Shown: positions 1 to 10,000 of the stretch, piece by piece
Position numbering within the stretch: position 1 is the stretch's first letter
Layout of the letters: the number at the start of each line of letters is the position of its first letter
DNA from: Kryptolebias marmoratus
Lineage: Eukaryota > Chordata > Actinopteri > Cyprinodontiformes > Rivulidae
Assembly (NCBI RefSeq): GCF_001649575.2
Contig: NC_051433.1
Coordinates: forward strand, 12,630,301-12,694,300
DNA: 64,000 nucleotides
Direction of reading: 5' to 3'
Position numbers and translations under genes: made by a program
The notes under the pieces: model-generated
The model's database searches: none
What the model saw: only the letters and a program-made list of their open reading frames with translations
What the model was told of the DNA's origin: nothing

Positions 1-644
1 AATGTATTCACGACTCTCCACCAGTCAGATCAGTGCTTGATAATTTAAAGCATTTCTCACAATAGACTGTCTGATATCTTACACTTAAACTTCAAAAATG
101 TTTACTTTTATTTTTGAAAGAACACACGTTATGAAATGCAGAACTTTACACTTGGCTGCAAATGACTGCTTTAGATCAGAAGCTGACAATGTGGGTTTTT
201 TTTTTTAATTTTGATTTTTTAGTTAGGAGTTTTTGCAAAATGTAATGTGGCTTTTTCATTCGTACAAAAGTTTCACAAACAAAAACAGAATTACAGATCG
301 TTTCTGTAATGTTTGCTGTTTTTTTTTTTTTTTGTTCTTCTTCTTTCTGCATTTAAAACTGTTTCCGCTGAATAAAAGTCCACAGGAGATCACAAGCACC
401 GCGTGACAGTAGCCACGCTGATTTAACCTCAGGTTTGAGCTCCGTTTACGAGCTTTGTGAAATACATTTCTGCTCAATGCCATTAAATAATCAGAGGTCT
501 GTGCGTCCCGCTGACAGCTCCCTGTGAGGTCAATCAGGGAAAAATGAACAAATGATTCCACAATCAGTCTGTGAGTATGATGCTAAGGTGTGACTGCAGG
601 AACCACCAGGTGTCATTACTGACTTTTTTTATACAATTTGTCAG

Positions 645-690
645 ACAGGAAGTAGCTGAAGTGGCAGAAGAACTAGAAGAAAGTGAGAAA
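645..690 (+). other. possible isolated coding exon, gene unknown
   Basis: A 46-nt stretch lies between an acceptor-like ATTTGTCAG and a strong donor GTAAGT. One frame reads QEVAEVAEELEESEK, an acidic helical peptide with the look of a coiled coil. No partner exon was found on either side, so it could be an internal exon of a gene off the left edge or a chance match. I do not recognise a family. Confidence 0.2.
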
Positions 691-1195
691 GTAAGTATCA
701 TAAAATCATCTGGAGTCACCTGATTCGTTTTTCAAAGACGAACAACACAATCAGTATGTCTGGATTCACTGCAGCAGCTTTAATTCAACCCTAAAAGTCC
801 AGTTTCAGCCATTCTTTGTACATTTTTTATTCCTATTTGTTTTTTTATTTGCTGCATGAAAGTATATAAATAAAAGTTGGGCATTTCACAGAATGGGTTT
901 CTTTGTAAGGGAAACCTGTGTATTTCCAAAGCTTACAAAACGAAGCATTGCTTAATATGAAAGTTTTACCAGAACAAACCGAATAAATCATTTCAGGTCA
1001 TCTTCAGGTGAAAGGAGCACATCACCTACCTTCTCTCGGCTGTCAGCAGCTCGTCAAGTTTACTCCTTTTGTCTGTTTGAGGACAGAAAGCTGCACACAC
1101 AACTGACTCCTCGGGCACGCTGATAATATGTAACTGAAAGGGCAAGGCAGTCTTATCGAACCGGTCACTCCTCCGACACTCCCAGGCAAGCGGCG

Positions 1196-1404
1196 TGACG
1201 TCACAGCGTACAAACCGACGATTGGTCACGTAAAAACAACAACAACAAAAAAACAGTTCAACCGACGGTTCAGGGTTCAATTTAAAGGTGTTATAACACC
1301 GCAGCGGTCCGAAGGTCTGTTTGAGGAAAATAAACAAACATATCGTTGCTTCCTGCACGGTCAGCTAATTAAAATTCATCGTTGTTTGCAACCGTGGCGT
1401 ATAA
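1196..1404. promoter_or_regulatory. promoter-like patch: palindromic CRE, inverted CCAAT, TATA-like box
   Basis: TGACGTCA, the full palindromic cAMP-response element, lies at 1196-1203. ATTGG, an inverted CCAAT box, lies about 20 nt further at 1220-1224. A TATAAAA lies near 1399. Local CpG density is above the surrounding DNA. The order fits a - strand start near 1100 running left out of the window, or a bidirectional promoter. No coding exon is attached on either side, so this is inference from motifs only. Confidence 0.35.
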
Positions 1405-3231
1405 AAATGAGCTCGGAAACGTGACGAGAACAAAGATTACAAAACGATCGGGATAGTCCCCCCCCCCCCCTTGAGTACGTGATGGTCGTGCCAGCCTGAG
1501 TGGTTTTTACGAAACAAAGATTGGCTCGTTACATCACTTCCAAGAGCTATACATCTAGCTTCTCAGACATTAAACAAACTATTAACGTTTTAACAAAAGC
1601 TAACTAGCCACAGTTGAACTCACTGAATACTGTTAACTCTTTTTGTCTCAGAGTCTGTGTATCGGCAGTCATTGCTCTTCGTGACAAGAAAACAATCTCT
1701 CAAGAGCTTGGATGAACACGATTCCTGATGGGTGCACTAAATTATGCACTTTGGACACTTAACATCCAGTCGTGTGTGTGGTATGTTTAAAAGTCCTAAG
1801 CAGTAATACTGTTTACAAAAGTCAAAAGAAAAATAACTTGGTTGCTGAACTGGCTGGTGTTAATTATGAATAGAGCTAACTTTGCACTGACAGGTAACCC
1901 TGCTCATTTTAAAACACTGTTATGCTGGGAAACCCCTTTTTCTGGCTTCACATAAAGGTTCATTTGATACTACATCCAAATGACTTACTGCTAAAGTTTT
2001 GTCAGTAGATGGATTAAAACGTTTACAGAAAGTTTATTTATGTTTCTGTTTTTAAACATACATGTTTACTTTTCACATTATGAAAGAAGTATCTTTTCCA
2101 ACACTCATTTTTCTGTGAAATATTTGACCAGTATGTAAATAAGTAGTTTGCTTGGTAAGCCGCCTAACTCAAGGGGTGAACCAGAGTTGTGTTGACACAT
2201 AACAAACACTTCAGCAAAGAAGTTCAAAAAAACAAAATAATTTGAAAGACCTTCAGACCAAACGATTTGTTGATATATATATTTAAATGACAATGACTCC
2301 TTGAAAGGAAAATATAAAAATACAAGGGATTGTTTAAAACTTGTACAATACAATAAATAAAGTGTTATGTATAAAAAGAAATCTAGCTTTATCAACAACA
2401 GTCCACTCACATTTAAGAGAAGTAAAGATCACATTACACCATCCAGAGATTATTAGAGGTCACTGACTTGTTAAATATGAGAATCAGACATGTTGGAACA
2501 AAGTGTGGACCAGTGTCCTCCACCATCATCAAAACACAAAACAACATTTTTACCAGCAGCGACTGGATTGCTAGTAATTTTTTTACATTGTGTTTGTGTG
2601 AAATGATGATGTTTATTGCATAATGATCTCGAGAAAATTATGAAGGGTATGTGGAATTGAAAAGGGGAATTTTCTTTTAGGATTCTCAGCATAATGTACA
2701 TTTTTCAATCAAGTAAAAGAATCTGAAATGTACTAGAAGAGAAGCGCTGACAAGCAGAGTAATACTGACAGTACGCATGACACATGCACAGAGGTACAAA
2801 AAGAACATTTACTATAGTTTTCTCGTTTTTATTATTATTATTATTTGTCTAAGATACACGAAATCACCTTGTGATCGTATTAAAAACTGAAACATATTTT
2901 GCATTAAAGCTAAATTACATAAAATCTGACCTTTTGTGTTAGTATAAAATACTAAAGTAGTTTTCATCGTTAAAGATCCTTCATGAACAAAATCAGTCTG
3001 ATGATTTTATTTGAAAAGGAAAAAAAAAAATTAAACTGTTATGTAATCAGTCTCCTTAAAGGTTAATAAGATATGTTGAGTCTTTATTCAGTTCAGAGCA
3101 ATTAACCCTCCAAATTCTCTTCCTCCATTTAAACTAGTTTTTTAAAAAATGCACAAAGAGTCAAGAATTTCCCCTAATTCCAACTTCTCCTGGGTTTCAA
3201 GCCGCTTATATCCTTGTTTAAGAAAAATACA

Positions 3232-3780
3232 TGCATTTTGAACTATATTTACATAAAAACTGGACATAGTACATGTAATACATTTACTTTTTCATTTATA
3301 TATGTATAATTAAAAATCAAAAATGTATTTTAGAATACATTAAACTATATTTTGTTGTGTTTAAATATATGCATTTATATATAAAAATATAAGAACTGAG
3401 GATAGAACACAATTACTGTATGTTGAATATGTGGTAAATATGTTAGAATATATGAATAATATTAGAAAACAGATGCTGATATAAATTGAGTCATATTTTA
3501 TCATATGTGCTGTTTTATGTGAAATAATATACGAAGTAATATATTCACCAATATATATATATATATTCTAATATATTGAAGGCAGGAACTGTTTTTATAC
3601 TATTTAATGTATTGGTAATGCATTGATGTGATATATATTCTAGTTTTTTTACCATATATAGCATGATTTGATAATTGTGTTGTATTAACAATAGTCAGCA
3701 AAGTCATGTAGAAATGTTTTTAAATTACTAATAAATTAAAACTCTTCCAATATATTGATTATAAATATATGGGGTAATAT
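3232..3780. repeat. AT-rich low-complexity block
   Basis: The block is dominated by TATATA and AATATATT strings, including a pure (AT)n run near 3553-3566. It has no coding potential. It looks like simple-sequence DNA upstream of the frs3 promoter. Confidence 0.6.
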
Positions 3781-4553
3781 AATATCCTTCCATAAGGGAT
3801 GCTCATCTAATCTGAGCGTAAATAGGTACCACTACATGAAAACTGTCCACTTCTCAATGTCCCATTGTTGACCTGTTTTCGTCACGTCGGTTGTTTACTT
3901 ATGTAAACAAACGCAACAAACGCACGTGGTAGCTGGCAGGCGTTCACAGGTTTTGCTTGCCAGTTGTTTTTAATTTAAGGACGCAATTACTGTCAATATA
4001 TACACCTTTAACAAAAAAAAATCTCTCAAATTTTAGTAAAGTGTGACTGCTATAAACATAAGCTTTTATACATGACTTTAGTTGTCAGAAATCAACATCT
4101 TTCCCCATTCAGTAATAAAAATATAGCTGTTATAGACTGATATTTGTCCCATAAAGTCCAGCTTGGCGCTCCAGGGGAGCGAGGGTTTTTTCGCCCCTCC
4201 TCCTTGGCTGCCAGGCAGACACACCTTTCCTCCCTCCGCGGTCCTCCAGCGTTTCTTTCCCCTTCTTTGCCCGCCTCTCTCTCAGCCTCGTTGTCTGGCT
4301 GTGAACTCTCACCTCCTCGCCCCCCCACCCCCCCACTCAGCTGCTGCTTGGGAAATGTCATCCAGGCCCGTGCTGCAGTAGAGGCGGAGGAGGAGGAGGA
4401 GGAGGAGGAGGAGAAGAAGAAGGGGGGTGTTAAGAGGAAGGGGTAAAAAAATAATAATAATAAAAAAAAAATAACAACATTTTTTTTTCCAACCACCGCT
4501 GGCAGCGCATCATTTACTCGAGTCTGTGCCGTGCAAGTGCCACATCCCACTAC

Positions 4554-4577
4554 CAGCAGCAGCAGCAGCAGCAGCAG
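4554..4577 (+). repeat. (CAG)8 trinucleotide repeat
   Basis: Eight uninterrupted CAG units sit in the GC-rich promoter or 5' UTR region of frs3. A pure triplet run like this is likely to vary in length between individuals. Confidence 0.9.
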
Positions 4578-4619
4578 CCGAGAACTCAGCGCAGTCTTAA
4601 TGCTCACTTCGCATTAGGG

Positions 4620-4621
<2 letters not shown>

Positions 4622-4657
<36 letters not shown>
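4622..4657. repeat. (AT)n microsatellite
   Basis: About 17 TA units in a row lie 45 nt after the CAG tract, inside the frs3 promoter region. Confidence 0.9.
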
Positions 4658-4661
<4 letters not shown>

Positions 4662-5692
4662 GGAAAAAACAAATCCGTGCCAGACATGTGAGTAGCAACC
4701 CATCGCTGTCGTTCTCCACTGTGACCGCCTTGCAGCCTCTCTCCGCTCGGGAACAAATGCTCATTGAACCGTGCCGTGGTGTGTTTGGTGTCGGTCCGCT
4801 CAGGCTCAGGCAGAGGAGGCACATTCGGCTTGTTTTTTGTGGGTTTTTTTTTTTTTTTTTTTTTTGAGGGGTGGTGGTGTTGGTGTTGGTGGGGAGGGTG
4901 TCTCCGAGTCAGGCTCGGGCTAATTGAGCGAGCAGAAACGAACGGCAGCGGTGATGGTTTTTTTTTTTGTTTGTTTGTTTGTTTGTTTTTTTATTTTCCT
5001 CCAGCTGCGGGCGGTCTCGTGAAGCGGCGCCGCCGTGGAGCAGCTGCTGCTGACGGGCTCGGCGTCTCCGCTCGGTCAGATGTGGAGGCCCCAGGTTGGA
5101 GCGCGCGCGCACTCACACACACAATGCGGTGCTGCCGCTGCCGCTGATGGTGATGATGGTGGTGATGATGATGATGGGGAGGTGGAGGGTGTGTGTGTGT
5201 TGGGGGGGGGGAGAAAATCTGTCTGTCAGGAGCAGAAACCACACAACCCGAGGAGCCACCGGCTTTTTGGCTCCTGCCGGGCTCCCTACGAGGTCCTCCC
5301 CCCCATAAACCACCGGTTTGTTGTCCTCCTCGGCGTCCAGGCGCGCAGCTGGAGGACGGTGTCCTCACTTTTTGTTTGGGGTTTATTTTTTTTCTTTTCC
5401 CTGTCAGAGTATCTGCTCGGGACTCACTGTACTTTCTGAATCAGAAAGCACGTTCCTGTGATATTCTGGGGGGGTTGAGGTGTAGTCTTGCCCCCCCAGA
5501 CATGTGTAGCTTGGAAAGTTTATTCTGGGGGCTTTTATCAAAACTCAGTCTTGACTTTACCCAGTAGATGCAGTCTTTTTTTTTTTTTTTTTTACCTCTT
5601 TTAAGGTCGGGGAAACATCTGTGACGTGAAACTGTAACAAAACTGACTCAGAAATCAAGTGTTTAAATTGTACTTCTGTGGGTTTAAGTTAT

Positions 5693-6438
5693 GGTACTTC
5701 TCACCATCCTGATCGGCTAATTAAATGTCAGAGAAAGATGGTGAGAAGTACCAGATTTTAATTTTTTTTTCAATAGATCCATTAGAAATTGAAAACTCTC
5801 AGGATCAGAATTGACAACTTTCAGGTTTTCAGGTTTGTTTTCATCCTGGTACTTCTCACCATCCTCATCAGCTAATTAAGGAGCTGATGAAGATGATTAG
5901 AAACAGATCATTTGTTTAGTACTAAGTACCTTTAAATCCAGTTTAAAAAATTGAAGTGTTTTTGGGTTCCTCACTAGCTAATGTCCCCTAAAGACCCAAA
6001 TTGAAATTTGGTTTATAGGTATGTCCTTAGTCACCTTCCTCTGCTTGGTACTTCTCACCATCTAAATCCACTAATTTGAGATGAGAAGTACCAGATTATT
6101 ATTTTTTAAATAGGCTGTAACAGCCAGTAACAACTTCGCATGCTCAGGATCCGTGCTGCTTAACGTCCCCGAAAGAACAGAATTGAAATGTTTGGGTTTT
6201 CAAAGTTGTATATCGGCCGGGTCCTTCTCACCATCTTCATCAGCTGATTAGAGAGCGGATGAGGATGGTGAGAAGGACCAGATGAATTATTTACTAATAG
6301 GTTCCTCACAGCCAATAAGTACTTACTACTACTTTGTTTTAAAAGAAATCTCACGGCTTTAAGGTTTGTGTTGATGCTGGTGCTTCTCACCATCTTCATC
6401 ATCGTCTTGATTACCTGTTGAAGATGGTGAGAGGTACC
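5693..6438 (+). repeat. array of five related hairpin units in the frs3 5' intron
   Basis: Five copies of a left arm GGTACTTCTCACCATC occur, mostly each with a matching right arm GATGGTGAGAAGTACC. They lie at 5693-5752 (16-bp perfect stem), 5848-5912 (inner stem 5860-5873 with 5882-5895, outer right arm decayed), 6047-6092 (11-bp stem), 6220-6279 (22-bp stem, one G-U) and 6379-6438 (20-bp stem, two G-U). Starts are 155-200 nt apart. Spacers share degraded pieces such as GAATTGAAAT, so the whole unit was tandemly amplified. The stems are better preserved than the spacers. In unit 4 a base pair changed on both sides (GGTCC with GGACC), and unit 5 differs only by wobble-compatible changes. Function is unknown. 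Confidence 0.85.
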
Positions 6439-6735
6439 AGGTGAGAAGTCCTAGGGAGTCCTTACTAATGTTTGTTGAAAATCAAATTGTTCTTTTTATT
6501 TTTTCTTTAAAGTCATATTTTTGCATTTTTTTCTTTTAATAATTTGTGTTATTTTGCCTTTTTTAATCAAATATAGAAGAGATTTGACAGGAAGTTGTCC
6601 TGTTAAAGGTCCGGCTTGTTTAAGCTTCCCTCTTCGTCACATTTTATTGATCAAATTTGGCCAAATTTTTTCTACTTTCCAGCTGGTTTCAGTTGATTAA
6701 ACGTGTCTAAGCCTGGGTGTTCCTCGTGTTTTCAG

Positions 6736-6861
6736 GGGACAGAACGTCCACCTTCCCTCGAAGATGTCAGTCCAGCAAACCCACCGGCTCGTGAAGCAGC
6801 AGCCCAGCAGACGATCCTGGGACTGAGACGCGGATCCCTTCCCACTGATGGCCTGGACTGA
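6736..6861 (+). other. frs3: frs3 untranslated exon
   Basis: The exon is bounded by acceptor GTGTTTTCAG and donor GTAAGA. It carries an in-frame stop soon after its only ATG codons, so it is 5' UTR. It lies 168 nt before the next acceptor (CTCGACAG), which opens the exon containing the frs3 start codon. Position and splice signals support it; no transcript is available. Confidence 0.6.
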
Positions 6862-7028
6862 GTAAGAAGTTTGAGATCTGACGCTTCCAAGTGCACACTT
6901 TGCATTGTTTTGTTGTTGTCTGTGTAGCTCGTTTGTGTAAACCTGAATGTTAAAGTTTAGTTTTTTTTTTTGTGAGGAGCTGAGCGGGAGCTTTGTTCTC
7001 GACAGGTTTCAGCTGGCCTGCTGAAGCT

Positions 7029-10000
7029 ATGGGGAGCTGCTGGAGCTGTCTGTACAGAGACCCCATCCGAGACAACCATCTCACCAAGTTTAAGGTCAGT
7101 AAACCACAATTAATCTCTCCGCTGCGTTTCATAAAGAGATACGTTTGTGAAATGTAGCTGAATAAAAAAAAAGCACTACGATTTGCTAACCGTAGCGTTT
7201 TATATTTGACTGAAAGACAACAGCATTAAAATTCGGACATTTATATTTATATATATTTGGTAAGAAATAGAAACTGACATCTGTCACATGTCAAGAAAAA
7301 GACAAACAAAACTTCCAACTTATGAGGTCCATTTTTTAAAGGAGCAGATAAAAAAAGGCGAATCTGTGAAGGTGTTAACCGGTCTGTGAAAAACTGTGGG
7401 AACACGTTGAAAACGTTTCTTAGAGATATTACCATCTGCCTGCAGAATTATCCTTTAAAAATCAGGATAAATCAATGTACAAAAAAGTACCGAATGACCT
7501 TTAGGTGAGGATCTACAAAAATATAAACATATATTTTTTTTACATGAACAATAATTCTGTGTTTTAAACAGCCAGACATTGGTGTAATCTGTTAAAGCAG
7601 ACTGGTGGAGTAGTTTTCCAGGCTTTCTGAAGGTCTTTTAATAGCTTTTCATTGGACTTCGGCTGCTTTTTTACTTATTTTCTGTGCAGTCCTTGTACCT
7701 GACCACGACAGCATACTGTGCAGCGTGAGCTTAAAAATGAGAAAAGTGGAAAAGTTGATGACAAAGACGCAATTTGGAAGGAAAACACCAAAGATAAGTT
7801 TGGCAGACCCAAAATAGTATTATAGTACCAGCAGGAAAGAAAACCGACTTTCAGGCCTGAAGGCTGACGTTTTTCGAGCTCAACTCGATGCCCGTCAGAG
7901 GAGATCGTTTTTCTTCCGTGGAAGCTCTCGATTATTTCATCAAGATAATCTCAAACCACATCCTGCCTGAAATTGTAGCAACGCAGCTCTAGACGTCGGT
8001 TGTTTAGCAGCGCGTCCCGCGGCTCGGGCTGTTTGAGGCGAGACACAGAACGGAGCGGTGAAGACGCGCACGCTCTTTGTTCCAGGTCATCAACGTGGAC
8101 GATGAGGGCAACGAGCTGGGCTCTGGGATCATGGAGCTCACCCAGACGGAGCTCATACTCCACACGCGGAAGAGAGATGCCATCCGGTGGCCGTATCTCT
8201 GCCTGCGGCGCTACGGCTACGACTCCAACCTGTTCTCCTTCGAGAGCGGACGGCGCTGTCAGACAGGGCAGGGTGGGCAAGATTCTCCAATTATTCTACA
8301 CAACACACACACAAAAAAAAAAAATATTCCTACAAGCAGCACTTCATATCATGATGCATATTCTACCTTCATGAAGTTACGGTGCCATTTATCTTTACGT
8401 GTCATAATTTAGGTTGTTTTTTTGTTGTTTTTTTTAATCAGGAATCTTTGCGTTCAAGTGTTCCCGGGCAGAGGAGATCTTCAACCTGCTCCAGGAGCTG
8501 ATGCAGTGTAACAGCATCAACGTGGTGGAGGAGTCGATGATGATGAGCCGCAGTGGTCACACGCCAGAAATGGACATGTCTCGCACGCCGCAGACTCCCA
8601 ACAGTGAGTCACACACGAGCGCTCGCAGACACTTATAGGAGGAACGCAGTCGTAAATTTTAAACATAGTTAGTCATTTATAGACAGGTGTAGGTGAGAAT
8701 GTCCTGCTCAGAGCTGGGGATTACCTGACATCATTTCGGTGTGACCGGAACTCCGAGTGCATCAGTTCACACCTGGGATTAACGCCTCAAACCGTGGTCC
8801 TAAATTTATTCTTCTTTCCCTACCCACTCCCTGCCTCTACATACTGGCTCTTGCACTTACACTTTATTCTTCACACGTTTACAGATTTTCCAGAGCTCTT
8901 ACTGATATGTCTGTAACGGGCTTTGCTCCAGAACACAACAGCACCAAAGCACCCGTCTAAAGCCTGGTTGTTTTAGAGCTCTTTTCTTAGCGACCGATTT
9001 CAGGAGCTCCGCTTTAAGTCGTTGTTGGCGTCTTACGTTTACAGATATTAGCCTCAATATGCTTTAAAGAAAACGCATGTCACCCAGGCTGAGAGTTCAC
9101 AGCAGTGCCTGCGGCAGTTTCAACTCAGCAAATGTTTAATTTTCATGTGCGTCGAATGAAGCAACTTTCCTTTTTCTGCAGTTCGGCCAATAATAGTTGG
9201 TAATGGTTCATCCTTTAAGAACAATCTGACCTTGAGTTATGAGTTTTTACTGGTCCAAGTTAAATAAAACTCCACAAATGCTTGACCAAGAAAACGATGA
9301 GATGCGCTTTGTCGTTTGTCCGTCTCACACATCGGCTGCGCCAAGCCTCAGCTTTCTTCCATTTTTAGAGGCTAACATTCAGAGCTGTGTCTTATATGAG
9401 GTTATTTATGAAATTATCCTCTTTGATTCAAGACTTTAGTGTGAAACAGCTTATAATAGTTTCAGATAATGAGGCATACTTGAGGTCTTTAGTCTCTAGA
9501 TTTGATCATATTAGATACAACTGGAGATAAACTACATGCTTTGGGTTTTTTTCCCCTCCTCTAAGTGTTTCCCTCATAAGTGAGTGATAGCACGAACACT
9601 TCTAAAACAGGTGTGCATCACACATCGACATATTAATACACATGGCACCTGACTGAAAGTGAACGGTGCTGCTCCTCAGCAGCTGGGTGTGTGAGCAGTT
9701 CCAACAGGTTCCCCACATCACGACTAACCCTCTTCACCGCCCCCAAGTGGCAGAACTAAGCCACGTTCTGCAGGTTCACCCACGCCAGGTCAGACATCTT
9801 CTGGCTTCTCATTTCGTGTCGGGTTTTAATATTGAAAGCAGCAGGAACATCGTCAGTTCATCTGTTTCTGGCTGACTTTACCTTGATGTTGATAAATGAA
9901 ACGTGTTTTATCAAATAACAGAACAAAGACGACAATCTCCCCTAAATTTTTCTCTTTTTTTAAATGGCATTCTGCTACAGCGAGAAATGAATTTCAGAAG

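Larger units (their letters stand above)
1..4140. other. AT-rich non-coding left flank of frs3
   Basis: No exon chain with consistent phase can be built here. Reading frames are short and lack both ATG starts and family-like motifs. The stretch contains a promoter-like patch near 1.2-1.4 kb, one isolated exon-like sequence at 645-690, a run of 14 C near 1457-1470 and a very AT-rich block at about 3230-3780. It probably separates frs3 from a neighbour beyond the left edge. A GTAGGT donor on the - strand next to 1030 could end an untranslated first exon of such a neighbour. Confidence 0.5.
4140..5500 (+). promoter_or_regulatory. frs3: GC-rich promoter / first-exon region of frs3
   Basis: GC and CpG content rise abruptly compared with the flanks and fall again by about 5.5 kb, as in a CpG-island promoter. 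It lies upstream of an untranslated exon at 6736-6861 and the frs3 start codon at 7029. It contains purine and pyrimidine tracts, a (CAG)8, an (AT)n and several poly-T runs. Overlapping open frames here are low-complexity and unconserved-looking, so I do not call them genes. I cannot place the first exon or its donor exactly. Confidence 0.55.

Noticed and set aside
1026..1358. - strand frame of 110 codons ending at a GTAGGT donor
   Set aside because: No ATG start and no family match. A short likeness to UFM1 (LPFQ.. ISVPEE) does not continue. Treated as possible 5' UTR.
4092..4607. Long - strand frame of 171 codons in the GC-rich region
   Set aside because: Poly-Leu, poly-Ser and poly-Phe runs from simple repeats, no homology-like motif; it overlaps the frs3 promoter region.
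4764..5567. Several overlapping + strand frames of 100-134 codons
   Set aside because: Low-complexity CpG-island sequence (poly-F, poly-G, poly-D); none splices into a gene or shows a domain.
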